Shown here piece after piece: positions 54,492 through 64,000 of a DNA stretch of 64,000 nucleotides (within the stretch, counting starts at the first letter, position 1; each line of letters starts with the position of its first letter). Below the pieces are notes generated by a model. That model was not told the origin of the DNA. It was given only the letters and a program-made list of their open reading frames with translations, and made no database searches. The DNA is from Struthidea cinerea (taxonomy: Eukaryota; Chordata; Aves; Passeriformes; Corcoracidae), in contig VZTI01003267.1 of NCBI GenBank assembly GCA_013397865.1, positions 1,596,902 through 1,660,901 on the forward strand, read 5' to 3'. The translations under genes were made by a program, and so were the position numbers.

Positions 54492-54981
54492 TGTTACGAG
54501 TACTTGGCATATTTCACTTCTTGGGTGTAATATACAACCTGAGCAAAGTGGGAGCAAAACATATCATCCCCTTGGGGTGCACTGTGTGCTGGAAGAGAAA
54601 TAGGCCCTGTGGGCCGGACAGACAGCCTCTTTCCCGGGCCCGGAGGTGACCCTGGGAGCACATCCAGGTCGCCAGGGATGGGCTGAAAGGGGCTTGTGGG
54701 TCCGTGGACAGTGTTGCACCTATAGGAGGTGACAATTGTAGTTTGTAGCCTTATAGGGTATTGTTTATTAATTACCATATTAGGCAATACCGGTGCAATG
54801 GCTTAGGTGATTGGGAACACCGTGGTGGACATCTTTCCTGTTGACGTGATGTTATATCCTGTTTGTACTCTGGTATTTAAGACAAATTCACTGCGCAATA
54901 AATGGCTTTGCACTTCTCCATCTTGTGCGGAGTCCATGCCCTTGCGTGTTAACTGCATCATCCAATTTCTTTCTTGTAACA
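54492..54981 (+). mobile_element. Probable retroviral LTR of a second, unrelated family (boundaries uncertain)
   Basis: Within a short span on the plus strand there is GTATTTAAG (a TATA-like box, near 54870), then CAATAAATGG (polyadenylation signal, near 54897), then a short segment ending CTTGTAACA at 54981. This compact TATA, AATAAA and U5 order is typical of an LTR. A candidate start is TGTTACGAG at 54492, which pairs with the terminal CTTGTAACA at 8 of 9 positions; TGTTGCACC at 54712 is an alternative. The part at 54600-54720 is much GC-richer than the neighbours. I could not find an exact target duplication, and no internal retroviral sequence is visible, so the call is tentative. Confidence 0.5.
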
Positions 54982-57449
54982 GGATGTACTAGGAGTATGT
55001 AGGCTGAGGGATGCACAAACCTCAGTTCTCAGTGCAGAGCAGTACAAACCCATCAGTCGCCCAGCAGTGTTCTGCTGCCTGTATCCCTCTGCCACGGGTG
55101 ATGAATGCCATGAAAGGAAATAAAAGTGGCCTCCTGCAGATTCAGAATACATCTGGCAGTGGCAGGAGATTGTATCTCTACTCCCAGTCCTGGGGGCAAA
55201 ACTCCTGCACACAAACGTCCATTTCGTCTGAAGCTGGATCCTCCTCTCTGCTTGAAAGGTGAAGTGGTTCTGCTGCAAGCGCAGGAAGAGAGGGGTGAGC
55301 ACCTGCATGAGTTACCATATTTTATGTCTAGGGAGCTCGAAGGCACCATCCCTCCCCCCAGTGACTTTTGGTGTGAACAGCTGGCCCCTGAAGTTTTCCA
55401 GAATCGTTTTCCCTCTTCAGACTGAACTGCTGTGCAATGCGTGGCAGGCACGGAGTGCAGCCCTGAGGAAGCAGGTCAAGTGGCACGGTGACAAGGACTG
55501 AGGGTGGAAAAGGATTAGAGAGGCTGAGTCAGTCATCATAAGCAATGATTAACTTCGGGGTTCTCTGCTTTTGGCATTCAGATCGTGTAAAATCATGGGA
55601 TTAGTGCAGTGCCAGTCAGCCTCGTGTCTGGGCCCTTCCCTTCATAGCAGGCACCGTGGAGCAGACAGATCCAACCAGCAGAGGAAGAAGTGAAAGCTGA
55701 AAATGCACAAAAGGCATTCACAATAACTTCTGCTTCACTGTAAACACTGCCATAGCTGTAAACAAATAAACTATAAAATTTGGCACAAGTCAGACCCAGG
55801 ACTGGAGTAGCAGGAATGCTGCAGATCAAGATTAATGTGCATTGGCAGAGCTGCCCGGAGAAACACTCATGGCACCCATCCCCACGGAGCCTGCCTTGAG
55901 CTAAGGACAGTACTCTCCTGCTTTCACAACCACAGCGTTCAAACCTGCAGTTTAAAACCATACCTTGGGGATTGTAAACCATTTTGAGGGAGATTTTGCT
56001 GAAAAGGGAAAACATGCATAGATGGGGCAAGCCAGAAAGCAATAGGTATTTGTAAATGTGTTTGTAGAGGAAGGATCTTATCTTTTCTTAGGAATATATA
56101 TGTATATGTGTGTATAAAACTAGGTATGTTCCATGTATTGATAACAGGATAAGCATTAAAAGGTGTGACAAGAGAGATGAGGATATTTTACAATTCCAGC
56201 CACCTGATGTGCTTCCTATTTCCTCTTGGAAAACCTTCTCAATTTCTACCTAGAGTGGGCTGCTGGATTTACGGCAGAAATTCCTAGCCTGGATGGGATG
56301 ATGGAGGATCTGAAGCCTTGCTGCCATGTATCAGCAATAGGCATCTGATTAGTTAGATGCCATTGTGTTGTTCAACCATCCTTAAATAACTATTACACCA
56401 CTGCAGCCACTAATCCTTTCTGAGAAAGACAAGCAAGAAAGCATTAACTGGGTGACCATTGCATGAGCACTGTACTTGCTTTGGGACTGAATGTCCTGCA
56501 GTTTTTGCTGTGCTGTATTCCTTCCTGAAATATTCCTCACTGAGCCCTAACTCTATTAATGTCAAAACTCCTACTAATTTTAGTGGGTCTAGGAAAAAGC
56601 CTTTTTTTTTTTTGTCCCATCAGCTAAGAACAACTCCCTCAAAAGATAGGGGAGAGAGTAGATACAGGATTTTGTAGCCATGTTTCACATTAGAATAATA
56701 CTGTATTTTCATATTTTCACATCAATTTGTCTTGAAGACAGTACACAAGTAAGTACAAACATTCCAGCTCTCAAACCCTAATAAACTCCTTATTCCTATG
56801 TAAAACATATTCTGAGAAAAGCAAAACCTTTACTTGTGGGGAGGGTATGTCAAGCCTGAAAACTTTTCAGTGTTCTTCATTTCTTTTAAAACTCATTCAG
56901 AAAATTTCTGGACAAACCATCAGAGATATTTTTGTGGGTTTTAGGCATAACGGACTCTGCAGTGAAAAAAAGCAGAGCAGTGTGTAGTGGAAAGTCCATA
57001 CTAACAATCGTACATGGTTTCGGAATAACCGTGTAAAACTGGAAATAATTTCACAGACAGCACAAGGTTCCTAATTTCCTTTTCCTTGAGGAAAATAATA
57101 GATGTGCAACTGCTCTAAAAACAGTGGGCAGGCAATGTCCTGGTGTGTCCTTAGCCCGGGGACACCCACTAGATGGGGATATTTCCATAGCACTCTCCTG
57201 GCTCCCGGCAGAGCTCAGTGTGCCACGGCTGTACCAACACCAGCTCAGTCACATTTCAGGTTCTCGAGTTTTGGACAGGATCAGCGTTAATTTGTTATAA
57301 ATACTAATTCAGGGCAGTAACAGGTAGTTTGGGGCAGGCTTTCTCTTTAATTATATTGTTTATTATAATTATAATTCTTGTTTATACATATATACAGCTG
57401 TTAAACATATATTATTAATAGATATTTAGAATATTTAAAATAAAGTCTC
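54982..57449. other. Upstream non-coding region between LTRs
   Basis: I recognised no gene. Open frames of 132 codons (55053-55451, minus) and 149 codons (55593-56042, minus) lack recognisable domains. An alternating TATATG/TGTG stretch lies near 56093-56115. The last 100 bases (about 57344-57444) are very A/T-rich. Confidence 0.6.
57344..57444. repeat. A/T-rich block
   Basis: Roughly 100 bases are strongly A/T-dominated, with runs such as TTATAATTATAATT and ATATATTATTAATAG. This is low-complexity DNA just left of LTR copy 2 and gives no coding or regulatory call. Confidence 0.7.
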
Positions 57450-57485
57450 GACAAGGTAGAGGCCTTGTCAAGCCTCTAAAAAAAA

Positions 57486-57924
57486 TGACGCCTCAGGTTT
57501 TAACTTTTATATTTTTCAAGTCCTGTACTGCTTAGTGTGTAGCTCTGAGGTTTCTTGTAGCCTGTTAATTTCTGCTCTCTCACGCTAGTCAGACACAACA
57601 AAGCCTCTCCAGGCCTGCTTCCCAAGGACACTCACACTGTCCTAGGCCCAAAATGTGTAAACCAAAGACTCTAAAAGGGGGGGCAAGCCTGGGGAAATTA
57701 CATCATTAAACTGAAGCTTTAATTGGAGAATTTACCCTGATATGCAAATGAACCAAACCTATGAAAGTGTGAAGAACTCGTGACCTGCCGTCCATCTTGG
57801 GGTCCATCTTGGCAGCAGCCTCTGGCTCCCCAGGGTGTGCCTTTGAAGGCCTTCCAAATAAATACCTGCCTTTATTTCCTTATTCTGTCTAGTCTCTGTT
57901 TCTAGGAGGACGGATAAGGCATCA
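57486..57924 (+). mobile_element. Solo LTR, copy 2 (same family as copy 1, plus orientation)
   Basis: This copy is 439 bp, from TGACGCCTCA to TAAGGCATCA, and is the reverse complement of copy 1 with only scattered differences. Sense-strand landmarks are an intact octamer ATGCAAAT (57742-57749), a mutated TATA box reading TATGAAA (57760-57766) and AATAAA (57857-57862). The left end has lost the perfect terminal repeat (TGACGCCTCA instead of TGATGCCTTA). The flanks, AAAA on the left and AACC on the right, do not form a clear 4-bp duplication. No internal retroviral sequence adjoins it. Confidence 0.9.
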
Positions 57925-57974
57925 AACCCAAACAATGTTTTTACATGAGGAAGAGCAGATGAGCGTGTGCCTGT

Positions 57975-58010
57975 GCACACACACACACACGCACACAAGC
58001 ACACATGCAC
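57975..58010. repeat. CA microsatellite
   Basis: An imperfect (CA)n run with GCACACAAGCACACATGCAC at its right end. It is a simple repeat likely to vary in length between individuals. Confidence 0.9.
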
Positions 58011-58498
58011 GTGTAGATGTATTCAAGAGCCTAACTGGAGCAAAAATCCTACTGCTCCTTAGCTGGAGTAAGTTCTTCTACAGCCTTTGAAAGTTAGGCA
58101 ACTCAGACATGCAAGACTTTGGGCACAGACTAGTTTTTCAATGGCCTTCTGTTTTTTGTTAAAATTTAAACTCAGTTATACATTTTAGAAGTATTTGCTG
58201 AATACTTCTAAAAGGTTTTCTTGCAAATCAGAAACTTTAGTTTTGTTTGTTTGTAGGATCCTTTTCCGCAGCCCAGTATTTTTCAGTCTGTAAGAATCTG
58301 GTCTCTGTGCAATGGGAATGAGGCCTGCATGGGGTAGTCACTTATTCCAAGAATGAGAAACTTACAAAAATGCTGAGATTGATGAGGTCCTGTTTTCTTT
58401 ATAGGTACTAACATCAGAACGTGGAAATATGCCTTATTTTCACCCTATGTGGCACAGATTTGGGGACCTGCTAGACCCACTCACTTTCTGTTTGCAAG

Positions 58499-58848
58499 AT
58501 TCATAGAACCATTGAGGCTGGAAAAGACCTCTAAGGTCTTCCATCTGTTAACCCAGCACTGGCAAATCCCACTAAACCATGTCTCCAAGTGCCACATCTA
58601 CACATCTTCTAAATACCTCCATGGATAGTGATTCCACCACTTCCCTGGGCAGCCTGACCATCCCTTCAGTGAAGAAAGGTTTCCTAATATCCAATCTAAA
58701 CCTGCTGCAACTTGAGGCCATTTCCTCTCCTCCTATCACTCGTTGCCTGGGAGAAGAGGCCGATCCCCTCCTGGCTACATCCTCCTTTCAGGCAGTTCTA
58801 GAGAGCGAAAAGGTCACCCCTGAGCCTCCTTTCCTCCAGCTTAAACAC
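58499..58848 (-). mobile_element. CR1 LINE 3' end, minus orientation
   Basis: On the plus strand it starts ATTCATAGAACCATTGAGG and GGAAAAGACCTCTAAGG, the reverse complement of the CR1 3' terminus. It continues through CCACTAAACCATGTC, CATCTACAC, CCACTTCCCTGGGCAGCC, TTTCCTAATATCCAATC, CAACTTGAGGCCATTTCC, GGGAGAAGAGGCCGA and CCTCCTTTCAGGCAGTT, ending near CCTCCAGCTTAAAC. This order is the standard CR1 3' region, about 350 bp, 5'-truncated. A 115-codon open frame across it (58579-58926) is an antisense shadow of the repeat, not a gene. Confidence 0.95.
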
Positions 58849-60246
58849 ACAGTCATGATTTTAAAACATTTCTGTCTTCTTTACAAGTATTTAATCTGTG
58901 CTCTCTCTGCCTCTCCATGTTCCTAATGTGCCATACCCAAAATAATTGAAAAATGCATCATTTGGTATATCTTGAAATCACTTACAATTAAAATTATCTT
59001 TTTTTCCTGTGAGCCTCAGGGAAACCAGGTCGTACGTGAGCTCCACAGGTCCTGCATTAACTTCACACACTCCACAGCACAGAACAGATTCCAGAGACCT
59101 AGGAAGTCATCACAAATACCACTGAGCTGAATCACTGCATAAATGTTATCTTGGTTAACTATTTATTCCCTAAATGTTATCTTTGTTAACTATTTATTAT
59201 TCCCTCACACCTACAACCTGGACAAGAGCACAGGAACCCACACCTCACTATCAACAGGGACACGCTGCTCTTTTTTTTGGTCTCACCTCTTTTCCATTGC
59301 ACTGATAACTGTGGATTTTTGCCAGCTGCAAGTAGTTCTTGGCTGGCATTTGAAAAATAACTCAGCTGGTGGCTGGGAAAAGTATGTAGGGATGATCCAC
59401 CAGAACAAATTAACTCCTTGGTCTCTGCTGTATATCTTTGACACAGCTAGCTTTCCTTTAATTATCAGGTGCTGTTCAAATTCTCTGAAGTGCCTTCTTT
59501 TGTCCCACTCTTAATTTGTTTAATCAGAAGTATTTCAAATGGCAAATCAGAGGCATACTTTAAGCTGGAGTGTATAATATATGGAAGAAAAACAACTTCA
59601 AACCCTATCTCCTTACTTGTACGCAGCATGAGTAAGAAATCTGACAATGTATCCACAGGCTGCAGCTTTTCTGAAATAAACCATCATCAGTAATCAATGC
59701 AAGTTTAATTCTGGACAACTTTCCAGCATCAGTGATATAACCCAGTAGAACTGCCAGAAAACATTGTCCAAGACAAGCCAAATAAAATGTTTATTATAAA
59801 GCAAGGTGCTCTCTGTAACATCACATTTTCAGAGAAGTATTTGCCCCGTCTCTTTTTGTTTTTATCAGCAAATTGCTACTTCTTCAAACTGTTACATCCC
59901 ATTAAGGTAAAAACACAAGAGTTGTGGGGAGCATTTTATGTCTCAGTTTGACTACATACCATTGGAAGAAAAGAATCAGAAGCTCTGTTTTAAAGGCTTT
60001 TCTTGATACTTACATGTTCTTTTAAAAGAAAATACCTAAATTAACTTCATGTATGTGCAATGGTGAAGTCCCTTCTCCAATATGTAGAGTGAAAGACTCC
60101 CAGAGACCAAAATACCATGGGTGAAAGCCTGCTGTGAAGTAGGCAGAGAGTATGAGATACAAACTACAGAAGGGAGCACCATAATCACAGTCCAGCAGCT
60201 GTGACCAAAGCAAAAAAAAGGTCAGCATGGTGGGAGAGGCAGGGTG
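58849..60246. other. Non-coding region between CR1 and LTR copy 3
   Basis: I recognised no gene. A local duplication lies at 59141-59205. The open frame of 123 codons at 59143-59514 starts within that duplication and shows no recognisable domain. Confidence 0.6.
59141..59205. repeat. Tandem duplication, units of 31 and 34 bp
   Basis: The unit AAATGTTATCTTGGTTAACT plus ATTTATTCCCT (59141-59171) is repeated at 59172-59205 with one G-to-T change and an ATT insertion. The near identity suggests a fairly recent duplication. Confidence 0.9.
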
Positions 60247-60250
60247 GCAG

Positions 60251-60685
60251 TGATGCCTTGATGGGGCTGCCTAAAAACAGAGGCTACAGAAAATTAAGAG
60301 AATAAAAGCGATTATATTTATTGAAGGGCCTTCAGGTACATTAGGGCAGTCAAAGCCCTCAGGGGCTACACCCAAAATGGACAACGGGGTCACGAGTTTT
60401 TCATACTTTTATAAGTTTGGTCCATTTGCATATCAGGGTTAATTCTCCAATTACAGCTTCAGGTAATGAAGTCATTACCCCAAGTTTGCTCCCCCCAACT
60501 CACTGCTGTTTACATTTCTCAGGGCCTGACACAGAAAGGTGTCCTTGAGCTTCAGGCCTAGAGAGGAATTGTTTTGTCTGACCAGAATGGGAGAGCAGTA
60601 GCTAACAGTCTATATGGAGTTTAGAATTATACACTAAAGAATTACAGGATATGAAAAATATAAAAGGTAAAATCCTAAGGCATCA
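60251..60685 (-). mobile_element. Solo LTR, copy 3 (same family, more diverged, minus orientation)
   Basis: This copy is 435 bp, from TGATGCCTTG to TAAGGCATCA, with an exact 4-bp duplication GCAG at 60247-60250 and 60686-60689. On the minus strand it has an intact octamer ATGCAAAT (60431-60424), TATAAAA (60413-60407) and AATAAA (60322-60317) in the same order and spacing as copies 1 and 2. By eye it differs from them far more than they differ from each other, so it is an older insertion or another subfamily. It is solo, with no retroviral genes beside it. Confidence 0.9.
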
Positions 60686-60689
60686 GCAG

Positions 60690-63600
60690 CACCAGGGACA
60701 CAGTTCAGCAGCCTTTGCATTAAAGCAGGGATGAGTCTGAGATGATGCAGACTCCAAGGGGCCATGACACCCTCTGGGACATTCTCAGGCATCAGGGAGC
60801 TCAGCCCTGCAGTTCAACAGAATCCCTCAGATTAAAAACCATTTTTGTTTTCTAGCCCTGCAGAGCTGAAAAGAGAGTGGTGCACAGCAGTTGAGAACTA
60901 GCCCAAAGCAGAATGTGAATTACAGAGACAAGAGTCAAGACAGTAATTTATAATGATTCATTTTTAACACTGGCATTTACAAAAAAAATATTACTCACTA
61001 GAAAATGCTTTTGTTACAGCTTTGTTGTGTTCCACACTGCAAGTGTGACCCTCTCTTATCTTTTTATAAAAATGCTACCAGTATTGTGGTTTGTGCTGTT
61101 CAACAGCAAGTCTCATTCTCACAGCTCCTTATCACACAAGCACATCTTTATGCTTCCACATCATTCCCTCCATGGGATAGGGAAACAGTTTTAATCAAAC
61201 TCCTCAGAGCCTACAACTGTTTTGAATGTCATTTAAAAGCCATTCTCACCAGCTGAATAGCTGTAGAGATACCAGTGGTATCAGACCAATCTGACCCAGT
61301 TCTGACCAGGCTTAGGCCCAGCAACGCACTCAATGTGTTGCATGGATCAGCCTTCAGCCCAAACCTCCTACCTAATTCCAAAATACCCAAAGAAACAAGG
61401 GGGAGGCTGTGACTGAAATGGAGAAAAAAAATCAGAATGGATTAAATATTACATAGCTGCAAAAGTAGATAACTTAGGGTGAAACCCTTTTTTTCCATGA
61501 CTGACCCAATGCATGCAGCCAATACATCCAATTCCACCCACTTCTGTGAATTATGCTGGAAAGAAACATGTGAATCTTAAAAATCCATAGGAAAACCTGT
61601 GCTTTGAATAGCTTATAATTTTGCTAATAAAACCTTGAGATAGATGGCTTATTAACCTATCTTTTGCCCCAAATGATGGCAATACTGCAGCCTTTTGGGA
61701 AATGAGACGCAAATGTGTCTGTCCCTTGCTATTTCTGTACCACACATACATCCCAGAAGGATGAAGGATACAGCAGGATCAGAAATTGGGCTTTGCTTTT
61801 GCAGGACTTGACAGATCAGTAAAGGTGAAAGTATTTGACTGGAGGCTTGGAAGCAGTCAATCAGGGATATAAGCACGGCTGCAGTCTCGTGGAACGGAGA
61901 AGCTGAAGTATTAAATGTTTTATTCCAGCTAAGTGACAGTGACATGTCCCCAGCCAGCTCCTGGGCACAGGGCTGCCTGCCTGAGGCTGTGTCAGCCTAG
62001 AAAAAGAGTGAGGACTCAACTCGCAAACCACGAGCCTTAAATACGTAAGGGTGTGAAAATCAAAGATTCCTTGCATGCTAAGAGTACTTTTTGTTCTGAT
62101 AAGGAGAAAACAGAAACTTCTGGCTGCAGCATTGATTTTATTACTCATTTATTTCTGCAGCAAGATGTGTTTTCATGACAGATACAACAGAATTGCCAGG
62201 TGATGTAGTCCAGCTTAAAGATTACCAAAACCCAATAAATGAAACCTCTTTTTATTTCCTTCCCTGATTTCTTTCCAGAGTAGAGATGTTAGCAAAAAAA
62301 AAAAAAAGTCCTTAACACAGAAAAGAATTAACTTAAGTTTCTACAATGTTTTGCCCTTATTGTTTATTACTGCACTTCAGGAATTGTTTCTGCCACCACC
62401 ACCTCACAGGTCAGTCAGCTTATGATCTGTGGTGCTGTCAGCCCCCGTTGCTGGTGCCAAACTCCATGTTGGGTCAGGACAGGCTCTGCACAGTCAATAT
62501 TCCATGCTGCAATTGGAGGGGCAACTAAAACTTGAAGCATTGACTGCAGCAAGCACAAAACCTTGTGTGAATGCAAAAGTTTAAGACAAGTGCAGGAAAC
62601 TTCCATCAGCAGATGAAGCTGATCCACTCCACAAGGGACAAGGGTAGAACCTGTACCCTGTTGATGTTCAGAAGCCCAGAAAGATGTTCAAAGATGCTGA
62701 AATAAAAAGTAGGCTCTTGGAAGACTAACACACCTCCAAAGGCCAGGGAAGTCACGCTATTCAAAAATGGAAACGCTTCATAGGTGAAAAGAATGTGCTT
62801 TGTGTCACTGGCCCAGAAAATTACTCGGTCACCCTGGGCAAATCCATGGTGGGATCAGTCCTTCCTTGCACTGTCCCTGAGTAGTTCTCAAACCTGCTCT
62901 GCACCACTTATCTCATCTCCAGAAAGTTGCCATGACTGATTTTGCTGCAGGCTGACAACCATGTTGATTCATTAGTTTATTTTGAAGTATGACTGTGTTT
63001 GAATCAGTCACTGATTGCCTGGCTGTGTCAGACACATCATGTTCCCTCAGTTCCCCCAGATTCTCTCTCTTTTGAACAAATTGTGATTTCTTTCACCCCT
63101 GTTTTCATTTTGGGCAAATCATGGGTGTTTCTTCCTCTCTGGAATAAGCCCATAATAAAGTGTCCATTATTAATGCTTGTGAGAACTTCTTGATGAATTT
63201 TCTTCTCTGATTAATTGCTTTCTCTCTACAACTTGTACTTCTCCTCCCAGTTATTCCCTACAGCTAATGAACATTCTGCTTTTCAGCAGGCATTGTGATT
63301 CTAGTGTTTTTTCTTTGTTTAAAGCTTAGTCACATCATCGGTCTTTCTTTTATTCTTTCTGACAGCCTGTTTCTACGTGACAAATCTGGTGTTATGATGC
63401 AAACTTCTTCCAGCTATCCTTCCTTTTCCTGTGTTTGCACAAGTATAAGATCAGCATCAGGAATATATCTTCAGGGCTTGCAGCTTCCTGGCCAGCCCAG
63501 TCTCTGTAGCTAAATGCTTGTCAATAACGCTGTGTAGCAGCCTGTGATCCTCTTCAGCTGTTGCCGTGCAGCCACACACGTTCTGATAACATTTATGGCA

Positions 63601-64000
63601 AATCCCTCCTTCCCTGCCCGAGCCTCTTCCGTGTCACTACTGTCACCCCTTCCAGCTGCAGAGCTGCACCATCTGCTGCTGCTAAAGCCTCTCCTGTTAG
63701 TGCTTATTTGTAGTTTCTGATGATCAGTTTTAACAGCATTTTAGGGTCGATGACAACCTCCATGTTCCGGGAGGCTTGGCTGGATTGCTTTCATGGTATC
63801 GCTTGTTTGTTTTCACAGTTCTTGCAGCAATACAGCAGTTCTTGTTGCCACTGCTCCCCACATGCCACTCCACTAGCACATTTTATCCAGCACATTTTCT
63901 CTCTCCTTTGCGCCACTTGTGAAGTCAGTGTCACCGAGATTTTGTTGTGCGTGGGGTTGGCAGCCCCTGTTCCTTTAATGTGACCACAAAAATTCACTCC
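60690..64000. other. Non-coding region at the right end
   Basis: I recognised no gene. Open frames stay below 100 codons and match nothing I know. An A13 run lies near 62296-62308. If synteny with other vertebrates holds, DKK3 should follow to the right in the plus direction, but nothing in these bases shows it. Confidence 0.6.

Noticed and set aside
55053..56042. Cluster of overlapping 99-149 codon frames on both strands
   Set aside because: Frames overlap one another in opposite directions with no family resemblance; no conserved domain was seen.
58579..58926. 115-codon open frame on the plus strand
   Set aside because: It is the antisense reading of a CR1 3' region, which is non-coding.
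47779..60685. One provirus bounded by LTR copies 1 and 3, which share orientation
   Set aside because: Each copy has its own distinct 4-bp duplication (CCTG and GCAG), and no retroviral gene was recognised in the 12 kb between them.
31901..64000. DKK3 exons on the plus strand
   Set aside because: Expected from human gene order, but no frame resembled the signal peptide or cysteine-rich domains of DKK3.

Overview
This is 64 kb of vertebrate nuclear DNA, most likely from a bird. It has sparse exons in large introns, CR1 LINE 3' ends in both orientations (about 4.4, 27.0 and 58.5 kb), retroviral solo LTRs, no SINE-rich background, and a GC-rich promoter interrupted by a 350-base run of N. I cannot name the species. 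Nothing looks prokaryotic or viral apart from old retroviral LTRs.

Only one protein-coding exon is recognisable. It is the first coding exon of MICAL2 (F-actin monooxygenase, MICAL family) on the minus strand, with the start codon at 9123-9121 and a GTAAGT donor right after 8860. The gene therefore reads right to left. Bases 1-8859 are the start of the next intron, and 9218-31204 is the large first intron. A CpG island at about 31.2-31.9 kb, partly lost in the N gap (31343-31692), is the best candidate for the promoter and the non-coding first exon. The catalytic FAD-binding exons that follow residue 88 would lie left of base 1.

Bases 31.9-64 kb are upstream of the gene and I could not find a gene there. 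In human, DKK3 lies upstream of MICAL2 in the opposite orientation. If synteny holds, DKK3 should lie to the right of this window, but I recognised no DKK3 exon. This half holds three copies of one LTR family: 47779-48216 minus, 57486-57924 plus and 60251-60685 minus. Two of them have exact 4-bp target duplications. It also holds a probable unrelated LTR near 54.5-55.0 kb, a CR1 fragment, a CA microsatellite, AT-rich blocks and short local duplications.

I found no previously undescribed biological system. The observations most worth following are two tandem splice acceptors 91 nt apart upstream of the MICAL2 start, where the choice adds or removes two small upstream ORFs; the hidden CpG-island promoter; and the LTR cluster, whose copies differ in octamer and TATA motifs. 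The many other open frames of 60-166 codons have no recognisable family and look like chance ORFs.
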